Under the pieces are notes generated by a model. The model was given only the letters and a program-made list of their open reading frames with translations. It was not told the DNA's origin and ran no database searches. Shown in pieces: positions 6,152 to 13,575 of a stretch of DNA of 16,065 nt (position 1 is its first letter; every line of letters begins with the position of its first letter). Source of the DNA: JAVBKB01 sp031554275 (lineage in GTDB: Bacteria; Bacillota; Bacilli; JARBTR01); the NCBI GenBank assembly GCA_031554275.1, contig JAVBKB010000040.1:1-16065 (forward strand), written 5' to 3'. A program made the position numbers and the translations under genes.

Positions 6152-7282
6152 TTATTTAATTTGTGAAAAAATTTCTTTCAGATCCTCGTTTGATACATGT
6201 CCTACCATTGTTTTGTGCGTGTTTCCTTTTTTATCGAACACAATTGAAGTTGGATAACCTCGAATGCCAAACTTTTTATTGACAGCATCTGTCTCATCAT
6301 AGAGCACCTTGAATTCTAAACCTTGAGCCTTTGCCCAGCTTTCGAAATCTTCTTTACTCATTTCGCCATTGATCTCCGGCGCAACTATGGAGAGGATTAC
6401 AACATCTTCGCTTTGCTCATATTGTTTTGCAAGCTCTTTGAAATCCTCGAGCCCCGCTAAACAACTTGGGCACCATGTTGCCCAGAATTTCACATAAACA
6501 ATTTTGCCTTGATAATCAGAAAGCTTGACGAGATTGCCTTTTGAATCATTTAGTTCGAAGCCACTACTTGAATTACTTTGCATACTTGTACCTGCTTTGT
6601 TTGCGAGGTTTATCGTTTTCACTTGGTTGAAAATCATAAATACCCCCATCGCGATGATCAATAGCCCACCGACTATTTTGATTTTTGGTAGATGTTTATA
6701 GATCCCTTTGATCTTTGCTAAGAAGAAACTGGCACCGATTGCTAAGACAACGAACGGAATAATCAATCCTAATGAATAGACCAATAGCAGCAATCCGCCA
6801 GTTAAGGCACCACCTTGTTGGGACGAAATTCCGAGGACTGTGCCTAGTATCGGTCCAACACAAGGTGTCCAACCGAAGCTGAAAACAAAACCGAGAATGA
6901 ATGAACCTACAATTCCGCGATTGTTATTCACATCTGCGGTCAGCGTTTTTTGTCGTTGTAAAATATTGATTGAAATTAATCCGGTTTGATGAATCCCTAG
7001 CAGGATGATTACGACACCACAGATGATAAAGAATGCATCACTATTAAATAAACTGCCCAATGCACCTGCTCCAAATCCCAAAATAAAGAATGAGGATGAG
7101 AGACCGAGAACAAAAGCCAATACTTTCAAGCTTTTGCGGTAAACATTGATTCCTTTCTCACCATCATTTGAGGAAAGAATTCCTACATATACAGGTAATA
7201 CAGGCAGAATACAAGGCGAGAAAAACGATAAAATCCCTGCTGAGAAAATAGATAGAATAAATACGAGCGATATGGGTTCCAT
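6152..7282 (-). CDS. CcdA-type transmembrane electron carrier fused to extracytoplasmic thioredoxin domain
   Basis: The 376-residue membrane protein would carry electrons from cytoplasmic thioredoxin across the membrane to an outward-facing thioredoxin domain. Residues 1-225 are a six-helix CcdA/DsbD-beta domain with the paired redox cysteines C24 (SPCILPVLP) and C141 (TPCVGP). A linker at about 226-240 leads to a TlpA/ResA-like thioredoxin domain (241-376) with active site WCPSC (C271, C274) and the cis-Pro P344 in RGYPTS. The chosen start is ATG 7280-7282, because GGAGGT lies 4 nt upstream; a longer frame from 7333 lacks such a site. It is first in the operon, and MsrAB is the obvious acceptor. 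In Streptococcus pneumoniae the equivalent CcdA and Etrx proteins are separate, so the fusion is a notable variant. Confidence 0.93.
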   Translation of the reverse strand: MEPISLVFILSIFSAGILSFFSPCILPVLPVYVGILSSNDGEKGINVYRKSLKVLAFVLGLSSSFFILGFGAGALGSLFNSDAFFIICGVVIILLGIHQTGLISINILQRQKTLTADVNNNRGIVGSFILGFVFSFGWTPCVGPILGTVLGISSQQGGALTGGLLLLVYSLGLIIPFVVLAIGASFFLAKIKGIYKHLPKIKIVGGLLIIAMGVFMIFNQVKTINLANKAGTSMQSNSSSGFELNDSKGNLVKLSDYQGKIVYVKFWATWCPSCLAGLEDFKELAKQYEQSEDVVILSIVAPEINGEMSKEDFESWAKAQGLEFKVLYDETDAVNKKFGIRGYPTSIVFDKKGNTHKTMVGHVSNEDLKEIFSQIK

Positions 7283-7323
7283 AATTACCTCCAATAAATA
7301 ATTTCTTTTTTGTTTACACACAT

Positions 7324-7352
7324 ATTGTATCAATTCTGGTGTAGGGACTTAA
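7324..7352 (-). promoter_or_regulatory. Possible sigma-A promoter of the ccdA-msrAB-yesNM operon
   Basis: On the minus strand TTAAGT (7347-7352), a 17-nt spacer and TACAAT (7324-7329) give a good -10 and a weak -35 box. Transcription would start near 7317, leaving a leader of about 35 nt before ATG 7282. The weak -35 fits a promoter that needs an activator such as the YesN-type regulator, but no clear binding repeats are seen. Confidence 0.3.
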
Positions 7353-7667
7353 TAGAATAATCTAACCAAAAACATTGTTTTCCGTACCTATATTTTCAGA
7401 ATCACCACAATTTCGATAATAGGCATTTGCAAATAGATTGCTTGTCCATTTTTACAATTCTGAAAGAAGCCTAATCCTGATTCCCAGTTAAAATCGCGAA
7501 TGTTGTGTAGAAGGGAGGAGGCAGAGAAAGAGATGTTGTTGCGTGGTTTAGTCTTACTATTGGTTGTTTGGCAACAATTACAGGCACGAAAAAAGACCAC
7601 AAAACAAAAGACGCAGCGCGCTTCCTTGTGGCAATGCTCGAGCCCAAGTTTGTTTCTCCGAAAAATG
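7353..7667. other. Intergenic region without a convincing gene
   Basis: Between the ccdA promoter region and the stop of the SDR gene I find no clear gene or terminator. Several reading frames are open on both strands between about 7500 and 7708. One plus-strand frame could start at ATG 7533 behind GGGAGGAGG but ends inside the SDR gene and has an unnatural composition. Another plus frame (7511-7708) gives a more protein-like sequence but has no usable start. The stretch could be the remnant of a decayed gene. Confidence 0.3.
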
Positions 7668-8558
7668 TTAGCGGAAATAGTTCAATGTATCTAAAAGGGA
7701 GGATGTAATGGGAAATGTTGGACTCCAGCCTAGTGCCAACAATTTAGTGGGTTTTTCGTTAGAAACCTGCTGATCAATATCAGTAGCTAGGCTTTCAACC
7801 TCAAAATCTATTACTGTTAAAGTTCTATAAATGGCAATTAGTTCACCAAGAGAATGATCTTTTCCTGAGGAGATTTCATATACTTCTCCTGTGGTTCCTT
7901 TCGAAAAGAGTAATTCATATGCACGAACAACATCTCTCACATCGATGAAATCCCGCTCTGCATTCAAATTATTGACTACTAGTTTTTTCTCAAGCTGGCC
8001 TTTTTCCATTTGAGCAATTTGTTCTGCGAAAATAGCATTAACGCCTTTGGAAGATCCGGGACCAATGATGTTTGAAGGTTTTGCAATGATAATATCCATA
8101 TTAAATAGTTTTGTCCACGCTTGAGAAATGAGTACTTGAAGTGTTTTACTAAGGCCATAGGGATGGGCAAGCTTTGCTAAATTATTCGGGTTTGTTTGAA
8201 GTGAAGAACCGACAATGATTATTCTGCAAGTAGGATTGAGTTGCCTTGTGGAGTCGATGATATATAGCGTTGACAACAAATTAGCTTCCACTGTGGTTAT
8301 CGGCTCATTCCATGAATCGCCAACATGGTTGATCCCTGCTAAGTGTAACAGGTAATCCGGTTTGATTTTGTGAACCAGCTGATGAACTTCATTCTTATTT
8401 GTCATGTCACAAAATTCCGTGACGATTGAATCAGATTTAATCGGTTTACCTCTTGTGACTGCTATTACTTCATAACCTTTTTTTGAAAAATGGGCACATG
8501 CATTTTCTCCTGTATAACCAGTTGCTCCTGTGATGAGCAACTTTGGCTGTTTCCCCAT
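7668..8558 (-). CDS. Extended short-chain dehydrogenase: NAD(P)-dependent nucleotide-sugar epimerase/reductase
   Basis: The 296-residue cytoplasmic enzyme acts on a nucleotide-linked sugar. The Rossmann motif is TGATGYTG at residues 10-17; the active site has S118/S119 and the YxxxK pair Y134/K138; RDFIDVRDV at 202-210 is the usual substrate-domain signature. It resembles GDP-6-deoxy-4-keto-hexose reductases and dTDP- or GDP-sugar epimerases, and the exact substrate cannot be read from sequence. ATG 8556-8558 has GGAGGAAA upstream. It follows the PseB/CapE-like dehydratase gene by 75 nt on the same strand, which suggests that it reduces or epimerises the 4-keto-sugar made by that enzyme. Together they would supply a deoxysugar for surface glycan, possibly for the collagen-like protein. 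No terminator is evident after the stop. Confidence 0.85.
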   Translation of the reverse strand: MGKQPKLLITGATGYTGENACAHFSKKGYEVIAVTRGKPIKSDSIVTEFCDMTNKNEVHQLVHKIKPDYLLHLAGINHVGDSWNEPITTVEANLLSTLYIIDSTRQLNPTCRIIIVGSSLQTNPNNLAKLAHPYGLSKTLQVLISQAWTKLFNMDIIIAKPSNIIGPGSSKGVNAIFAEQIAQMEKGQLEKKLVVNNLNAERDFIDVRDVVRAYELLFSKGTTGEVYEISSGKDHSLGELIAIYRTLTVIDFEVESLATDIDQQVSNEKPTKLLALGWSPTFPITSSLLDTLNYFR

Positions 8559-8633
8559 TATGTTTCCTCCATTGAATCTTAATCAAAACGCTAGTTATAG
8601 AGATACTCAACCTTTGCATCATACAAAGAGGAA

Positions 8634-9617
8634 TTAATTGATCAGGTTTGATTTCAATAATAATTGCTTGATTTCCAAGTGGCTCATTTGCTGATCGTCA
8701 GAACGATAGGAAGATTTACTGATCGCAGGACAATGCGCATAGTGTTGCTGCATCTCAGAAGTGATGTGGTCTGGGAGCACGACAAAGTAATCTTGATTGT
8801 ACGCAACGGCATTTTCTATTTCTTTCTTTGATAAAAGGACTTCGAATAGTTTTTCTCCTAATCTCATCCCACTTTCAATCACATTCCCTTTTTCGCCAAA
8901 ATGGTCAATCAATACTTCAGCTAAATCAGAAATGCTACATGCTGGCATGTTCAGAACGAAGATTTCTCCCCCTTTCCCATCTGTCGCTGCCTTCAATAGA
9001 AGCTTGATAGCATCCTCCTGCGTCAGAAAGAAACGAGTCATTTGTTTATCTGTTATCGTCACTTCTTTGTTATTCTTTATCTGATCAATGAACAAGTGCA
9101 GAACACTGCCATTTGTCCCAAGAACATTTCCACTTCTCACGCAGACAAACTTTGTTGCGATGCTGGGTTCATTCGAATTGATCATGATTTTCTCGCCAAT
9201 CGCTTTCGTAAAACCATAGAAATTTGCAGGATCAACAGCTTTATCTGTTGATACATGAATCACTTTTTTTACATGATTCAGAATGGATGCATCGATCACA
9301 TTTTGTGTGCCAGTAACATTCGTTTTCATTGCTTCAATTGGGTGCTCCTCGCAAACTGGAACATGTTTCAATGCAGCTAAATGGAATACATAATCAACGC
9401 CACGAAGCGCCTGATCAAGAGCACTTCGATCCCGAATGTCCCCAATCAAAAAGCTTAAGCGGGTATCTGTAATTTCTCTGCGCATATTCACTTGCCTATC
9501 TTCATTACGTGACAAGCATATGATTTTTTTCGGATTGTACGTAAGCAACTGAAGAACGAGTTCTTTTCCCCATGATCCAGTTCCACCAGTCACGAAGATC
9601 GTCGCATTTTCAAACAT
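8634..9617 (-). CDS. UDP-GlcNAc 4,6-dehydratase-like enzyme (PseB/CapE/FlaA1 family)
   Basis: The 327-residue soluble SDR probably converts a UDP-HexNAc to its 4-keto-6-deoxy form. The family motifs are clear: GGTGSWG at 11-17 for the cofactor, the ALKHVPVCEEHPIEA segment at 82-96, STDKA at 123-127, and Y134/K138. Tyr at 134, rather than Met, is closer to PseB than to the FlaA1/CapD branch. Length matches single-domain PseB-type proteins; the membrane part of CapD is absent. ATG 9615-9617 has TAGGAGGA upstream and lies 16 nt after the DUF1796 stop, so the two are co-transcribed. The product would enter a pathway to a modified aminosugar with the downstream SDR. The exact sugar and epimer are not decidable here. 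Confidence 0.88.
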   Translation of the reverse strand: MFENATIFVTGGTGSWGKELVLQLLTYNPKKIICLSRNEDRQVNMRREITDTRLSFLIGDIRDRSALDQALRGVDYVFHLAALKHVPVCEEHPIEAMKTNVTGTQNVIDASILNHVKKVIHVSTDKAVDPANFYGFTKAIGEKIMINSNEPSIATKFVCVRSGNVLGTNGSVLHLFIDQIKNNKEVTITDKQMTRFFLTQEDAIKLLLKAATDGKGGEIFVLNMPACSISDLAEVLIDHFGEKGNVIESGMRLGEKLFEVLLSKKEIENAVAYNQDYFVVLPDHITSEMQQHYAHCPAISKSSYRSDDQQMSHLEIKQLLLKSNLIN

Positions 9618-9633
9618 CTAGACTTCCTCCTAT

Positions 9634-10278
9634 TCATAAAGCATTAATCGTTATTCCAGTGAAAATCTCTCGCCAATAATGATCATTACCTTGCCATTTC
9701 TCCTGATTAGGCATTTCGATTGCACAAATGTTTCTCACTGGCCAATCCTTTTCAATTAAGGCGTCAGTATTTGTGTGATTGACGAGAAGAATTGAAAAAT
9801 CTCTTTTGATTAACTTAGCGAGAACAGATTCTAATTCGATAATATCCTCAAAGCTTCCTTCTGTTCTAATGAATAACAAGCGATCACTGCGAGAAAGATT
9901 ATCCATAAACCTTTCGATTCTTCTGTCAAACTTCGCACGAACTTCCGGATAAGTAGCTAAATTTGTGAATGTATTTTGACTTGCTTTGAAATCATGGCTA
10001 GAAACAATTTGATAGGTCATATCAGTCATACAAAGATACTGTTCAGAGCTGTTCACACCCGTAGAATAACCCGATGGGATCAAATTGGCTTTGTCCATAA
10101 ATCCTTCGTATCGATTTTTCAAAAGGAGTGAGACGTTTGATAAATTCGGAGAGGACATCCAGTCTAGTGGACCTGCGTATGGTCTTAAATTATTTTTTCT
10201 TAATTGAAGTGCTGCAAGACAGAGGTCGCCCAAGCTATAAATGGCATGATAATTTCCTTTTAACTCGTTTAATTTCAT
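9634..10278 (-). CDS. DUF1796-family protein (putative papain-like cysteine peptidase fold)
   Basis: The 214-residue soluble protein matches the DUF1796 pattern: an N-terminal YSLGDLC segment with C20, a GPLDWM motif at 36-41, a conserved-looking SSHDF with H95, and LLVNHTN with H168. The family is predicted to have a papain-like fold, but its biochemical role is unproven, and members often sit among polysaccharide or spore-surface genes, as here. It is the first gene of a three-gene unit with the two SDR genes (16 nt to the next). The start is ATG 10276-10278 with AAGGAGA upstream. No signal peptide is present. The promoter-like motif at 10313-10351 would drive the unit. A role in glycan or surface protein processing is inferred only from context. 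Confidence 0.8.
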   Translation of the reverse strand: MKLNELKGNYHAIYSLGDLCLAALQLRKNNLRPYAGPLDWMSSPNLSNVSLLLKNRYEGFMDKANLIPSGYSTGVNSSEQYLCMTDMTYQIVSSHDFKASQNTFTNLATYPEVRAKFDRRIERFMDNLSRSDRLLFIRTEGSFEDIIELESVLAKLIKRDFSILLVNHTNTDALIEKDWPVRNICAIEMPNQEKWQGNDHYWREIFTGITINAL

Positions 10279-10312
10279 AATTTGTCTCCTTAGAAAGTGT
10301 TCTCTTTAGTAG

Positions 10313-10351
10313 CTTGCCTTGTAGTATATTCAGGTGCAGCAGACTTTTCCT
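10313..10351 (-). promoter_or_regulatory. Promoter-like motif shared with the M23 peptidase gene
   Basis: The minus strand reads AGGAA, 15 nt, GAATATACTA, 3 nt, GGCAAG, the same blocks and spacings as 1447-1485. The -10-like block lies 44 bases before ATG 10278. Sequence between the blocks is not conserved, which argues for a functional site rather than a recent duplication. Confidence 0.45.
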
Positions 10352-10423
10352 CATACATCTGACTATTTCCGCAGCATTAGATGTCCAGTTCTGTACTTAT
10401 TCAAAAAAACTGGTGTTCTTGGG

Positions 10424-10575
10424 ATTTTTATCGGAAAAGCAGTCATTTTCCAAGGGGTAAACCCTCAAGTCAAAAGGTTGCTCGATATTTCCCCCCTATA
10501 GAATTGCCAACTTCATTGGAGACCTCCAACGGAAACAGGGATTCCCAAGGAAGGTGACTGTTTTCCAATAAAAAT
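10424..10575. repeat. 152-bp element bounded by long imperfect inverted repeats
   Basis: The arms 10424-10457 and 10543-10575 match in blocks: ATTTTTAT, GGAAAA, CAGTCA, TTCC and GGG, with one bulged base (10439) and a few mismatches, several of which are G-U wobbles. The 85-nt centre has smaller complementary pieces, including CCCT/AGGG, so the whole could fold as one long hairpin. It carries no open frame of note. It could be a structured RNA, a MITE-like remnant or a large 3' hairpin; no target-site duplication is visible. Confidence 0.55.
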
Positions 10576-10648
10576 TCGGATGAATGAAAATTATTGTGAA
10601 ATTGACTCACTTATCCAAGGAAAATGCTGATAATCAATTGATCCAACC

Positions 10649-10689
10649 AAAAAAACGTGTCAAATGCCCATATGAGCCTATTACACGTT
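10649..10689 (-). terminator. Rho-independent terminator of the glycosyltransferase/repeat-protein unit
   Basis: The outer stem AACGTGT (10654-10660) pairs with ACACGTT (10683-10689), and the inner part GCTCA/TGGGC extends the hairpin. On the minus strand it runs straight into seven T (10649-10655). It lies about 50 nt after the stop of the repeat-protein gene, so the DUF1796 unit must have its own promoter. Confidence 0.8.
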
Positions 10690-10737
10690 AATTTGCTTGA
10701 TAATAATCTAACGTAGCTCATTAAATTATTCGGAGAG

Positions 10738-11682
10738 CTAGTTTGAAATTTTCTTCATCATTTTCCGACTCGTTATTTCCGTTGTTAATGGGCTGGGAAG
10801 CAAATATTCTTCGGGTAATGTTGTCTGGATTTGCTGAAATATCTGATGGTCAACAAGAATGTCTGTATTTTCTGTGCGGTCATCAAACATTGAATTGTAA
10901 TGATCTGCTTTCATGGGTTCGAAGGCTTTTAGGCTAGTTTTGTTAGGTATTTGAAATTCACCTGTTAAGTTTTCCTTAATTGGACCCCAGATTTTCGGAT
11001 CAACAAACTGTTTCGGAAGCGGCGTCTTCGCAGAAAACAGGTTTTGGTATACATCAATGTCCATCGGGTCAAGTGTTTTTGTAGTAGTAGGATTTGGAAG
11101 CTGATACTGCTTAGGAATTGATTGTTGAATGTGCTCCCAAAAGGTAGGATCGACAAATGCTGTTTCTGAGGTTGTCGACTTTTCAAACATGGTGAGCGAA
11201 TCTGATGATAACGATTCAAATGTTCTTAGCGAGGTAGGATGCGGTAGCGCATAATCTGTTGGTGTATTGTGCAGGATCGATTCCCATATTTCTGATTCTA
11301 CCCATACATTTGATGTGATGTTGGTTTTGGGAAAGAGTATATTATAGAAATTACTGTTGAATTTCTCGAGAAGGTCTATTGTCTCAGCACTTGGGAGCGC
11401 AAACTTTTCGGGGACTGAGTCAGTGATTTTTTCCCATTCCGTTCCAGATACAAAGAGATTCTTTGATGAGATGTCTCGAAGAAACAGTGAATTATATTCA
11501 TCAGATTGAACAAGAAACACCTTGGGAATCGCTTCAGGGAAAGGGGATGAACCGATCGTTTTCGGGACTCGTAACCAATGCGTTTTGACGAATGTCGAAA
11601 TTTTCCGCAACCAAACCTTGCAAATGATTAAGAGTGCAAGAAAATATTGATTAATTGCCTTCATCAGGAGTTGTAGCATCAT
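10738..11682 (-). CDS. Unrecognised protein of five tandem 50-residue repeats with N-terminal hydrophobic helix
   Basis: I do not recognise a family. From ATG 11682 it has 314 residues; a longer frame starts at TTG 11727 but has no ribosome binding site, while ATG 11682 has GAAGGGCGAG upstream. Residues about 10-25 are a hydrophobic helix followed by basic residues (R26, K27, K33, R38). Residues 60-308 are five repeats of 49-50 residues. Each has an (Y)NxLF start (F67, F117, F166, F216, F266), a V-D/E-x-x-x-W core (W83, W133, W182, W232, F282) and a Y-x-LP-x-P end (P97, P147, P196, P246, P296). The gene overlaps the end of the GT4 glycosyltransferase gene by 32 nt, so the two are translationally coupled and probably act together. 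Possible roles are a membrane-attached scaffold or a glycan-related structural protein; neither is proven. Confidence 0.8.
   Translation of the reverse strand: MMLQLLMKAINQYFLALLIICKVWLRKISTFVKTHWLRVPKTIGSSPFPEAIPKVFLVQSDEYNSLFLRDISSKNLFVSGTEWEKITDSVPEKFALPSAETIDLLEKFNSNFYNILFPKTNITSNVWVESEIWESILHNTPTDYALPHPTSLRTFESLSSDSLTMFEKSTTSETAFVDPTFWEHIQQSIPKQYQLPNPTTTKTLDPMDIDVYQNLFSAKTPLPKQFVDPKIWGPIKENLTGEFQIPNKTSLKAFEPMKADHYNSMFDDRTENTDILVDHQIFQQIQTTLPEEYLLPSPLTTEITSRKMMKKISN
10759..11505 (-). repeat. Five-fold internal repeat (about 150 bp period) coding for the 50-residue units
   Basis: The periodicity is clear in the protein (F, V, W and P at spacings of 50, 49, 50 and 50) but the DNA has diverged, so the duplication is old and kept by selection on the protein. 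The last unit has F in place of W, and the fourth lacks the Pro that precedes the Y-x-LP end. Confidence 0.8.
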
Positions 11683-12907
11683 TCTCGCCCTTCCCGCGTT
11701 CCGAAATTGCCTGCTGATAGAGCTCAACTAACTGTTTCACACCTCTGTCAATAGACCAATGTGTCATGCCCCATTTCTTTGCGTTTGCACCAAGTTTTTT
11801 AAGAAGAGCCTCATCTGTGAGTAATAAATTTAGGCTTTTTGCGAGCGCATTTGGATCTCCAGTAGGTGAGATGATTCCAGTCACGCCGTCTTCGACCATT
11901 TCGGGCAATCCGCCTGTGTCACTGACAATGACTGCCTTCCCAGCAATTTGCGCTTCGATAACTGCTAGAGGTTGATTCTCTAGAAGACTCGGTAGAACAA
12001 TGATGTCAGCAATGGAAATGATGGCAGGGATGTCATCTCTTTTCCCGAAGAAAAAGACATCATCATCTAATCCCAGCTTACTACTTTGCGCCTTTAATGT
12101 CGGTTGGTAATCGCCACTGCCAACGATCCAACAAACCCAGTCACTTCGCTTCCTCTTTAATTCACCCAAAGCTGTGATTAAATGGTGAACACCCTTTAGA
12201 TCGACAAGTCTCCCTGCATAAAGGATTACTTTCTTGTCCTTAGGGTGGATAATATTTGTTTTCTGTTTGGATTTCTTGATAAATTTTTCAGTATCGAAAC
12301 CATAATGAAGGATTTCAATTCGGTCTGCTGGAACCTGAAATTCGGTCGTCAGAATGTTTTTCAACCAATGATTGGGAACAATTGTTACTTCACCAGATGT
12401 TGCACCAATACGTTCGAGCTCATCGTAGTAGATCTTTGCCATAAAAGCAGTATCTGATTTGTGAATTGTTGTTAATTGATGCCTGATGGAGTGAGCAACA
12501 GAGCCATGGAGTGTTGCTACCAACGGAACATTACTGGGTCTGACACGATCGATCGCTGCTGCCGAAAGGACATCCTGCGTGTGAATCACATCATATTTAT
12601 CTAAACCTAGATAAGCAACACTTAACTCATAGATATAGCGTTGGAATTCTGTATACTTAACCAAACGATTAGCATAGATCGCTGGATAGGTTTGTTGATT
12701 GAGCTTTGCCTCCAACAATGGGAGCAGCTTCGCTCTTTCGATTTTGCGGTTTTCATTGACAATGTAAACGGATTTGTTATCCTCATCGTAGCCAAGCATG
12801 TCAACATTATGTCCCATTGACTCGAGCTTTTCCCTTAATTGAACCATGTAATTCCACACACCTCCTAAATGCGGAATTGCCCAATACGTAGCAAGCAATA
12901 TTCTCAT
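11651..12907 (-). CDS. Family 4 glycosyltransferase (GT-B fold)
   Basis: The 418-residue enzyme transfers a sugar from a nucleotide donor, probably with retention, to a glycan or surface protein. The N-terminal acceptor domain has the glycine motif HLGGVWNY at 13-20 and ATLHGS at 131-136. The C-terminal donor domain has YAGRLVDLKG at 230-239 and the catalytic-type EX7E motif E310/E318, followed by GGLPE. No membrane segment or signal is seen, so it acts in the cytoplasm or at the inner membrane face. ATG 12905-12907 has AAAGGAGCG upstream. The C-terminal tail (about 400-418) is hydrophilic and is the part overlapped by the repeat-protein gene. Spore-coat glycosyltransferases such as CotSA belong to the same broad family, which fits the neighbourhood; donor and acceptor cannot be named. 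Confidence 0.92.
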   Translation of the reverse strand: MRILLATYWAIPHLGGVWNYMVQLREKLESMGHNVDMLGYDEDNKSVYIVNENRKIERAKLLPLLEAKLNQQTYPAIYANRLVKYTEFQRYIYELSVAYLGLDKYDVIHTQDVLSAAAIDRVRPSNVPLVATLHGSVAHSIRHQLTTIHKSDTAFMAKIYYDELERIGATSGEVTIVPNHWLKNILTTEFQVPADRIEILHYGFDTEKFIKKSKQKTNIIHPKDKKVILYAGRLVDLKGVHHLITALGELKRKRSDWVCWIVGSGDYQPTLKAQSSKLGLDDDVFFFGKRDDIPAIISIADIIVLPSLLENQPLAVIEAQIAGKAVIVSDTGGLPEMVEDGVTGIISPTGDPNALAKSLNLLLTDEALLKKLGANAKKWGMTHWSIDRGVKQLVELYQQAISERGKGENDATTPDEGN

Positions 12908-12993
12908 TTACTTCGCTCCTTTATTTCTTTGCTAATCGAAATCCATTCCTGATTTGGTAAAAATAGAAAATAATTTCTCTGATATACTTTGTG

Positions 12994-13013
12994 AAAAAAT
13001 GCTCAGTACTGAG
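12994..13013 (-). terminator. Weak terminator or palindromic operator after the DUF4183 gene
   Basis: CTCAGTACTGAG (13002-13013) is a perfect 12-bp palindrome and is followed on the minus strand by AT and its T6 run (12994-12999). As a hairpin it has only a 4-bp stem with a 4-nt loop, so termination would be weak. It could equally be a dimeric regulator site upstream of the glycosyltransferase gene. The rest of the 136-nt gap shows no clear promoter. Confidence 0.3.
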
Positions 13014-13043
13014 TCGAAATAATTTTATGCTATCTGGAATTTC

Positions 13044-13388
13044 TCAATTCAGCCTCAACATTTGCAATATGATAGGTACATCTTTCGTAGGGATGTCATC
13101 AGTAAGAAATTCGATACTTCCTTCGAAGACACGATAGCTTGTTTTGGGTTGCAGAACTCCATTAATAAAGAGGTTCGTGAATGATACACTTTGCGGGTTC
13201 AAAATCTTCTGTTGGCCATAGTCCAGTAACGCATCCTTATCTGTGTAAACCCTTTTAAACCCATCAGATAGGGTGTAAAACTCAAAAGCTTCAACCTGTT
13301 TTGGGCAAATATAAAGATCCTGTCTATCAATATCAGGCACTTTGCGAAATGGAGGTGGATAACGCGAAGTGTTCTTTCGACTTTTCAA
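13044..13388 (-). CDS. DUF4183 domain protein, 114 residues
   Basis: The C-terminal half matches the DUF4183 pattern found in Bacillales: NLFINGVLQP at about 72-81 and PIILQ near the end. The N-terminus (1-30) is basic and Pro-rich. The start is TTG 13386-13388, supported by GAGGAGA 9 nt upstream; no in-frame ATG follows. No signal peptide is present. The function of the family is not established. Its members are often found with collagen-like and other spore-surface genes, and here it stands 136 nt upstream of the GT4 gene on the same strand and opposite a second DUF4183 gene. A role as a small structural component of the spore surface is inferred from that company. Confidence 0.78.
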   Translation of the reverse strand: MKSRKNTSRYPPPFRKVPDIDRQDLYICPKQVEAFEFYTLSDGFKRVYTDKDALLDYGQQKILNPQSVSFTNLFINGVLQPKTSYRVFEGSIEFLTDDIPTKDVPIILQMLRLN

Positions 13389-13575
13389 GCGCTTTCTCTC
13401 CTCATCATCAGAAATGCTTTAATTTAAAGTATTGAATAGTCCATAGTATTTTTTCTTCAAAGAAAAGTGAGGAAATTGGGTATTTGCACTAATTTTGCAG
13501 AATAATCCTGTCCATCAATGCCTCCTTTAAATGATTTCACATATCCTGTTATGAAAATAATGAGGAGGACAAAAG
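13389..13575. promoter_or_regulatory. Divergent regulatory region between two DUF4183 genes
   Basis: This 187-bp region must hold the start signals for both genes. It contains a 13-bp inverted repeat CTTTAA-t-TTAAAG (13417-13429) upstream of the minus-strand gene, a possible operator. I see no sigma-A, sigma-E or sigma-K promoter that matches well on either strand. CATATCCTG upstream of the plus-strand gene is a one-mismatch match to the sigma-K -10 box but lacks a -35 partner. Confidence 0.35.

Noticed and set aside
7708..7773. Short plus-strand frame with a good GGGAGG site at its start
   Set aside because: It has only 21 codons and lies antisense inside the 3' end of the SDR gene. The apparent site lies within the antisense of the SDR stop region.
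11683..11727. 15-residue N-terminal extension of the repeat protein from TTG 11727
   Set aside because: There is no ribosome binding site before the TTG. The codons lie wholly within the GT4 coding region, and ATG 11682 has a purine-rich site.
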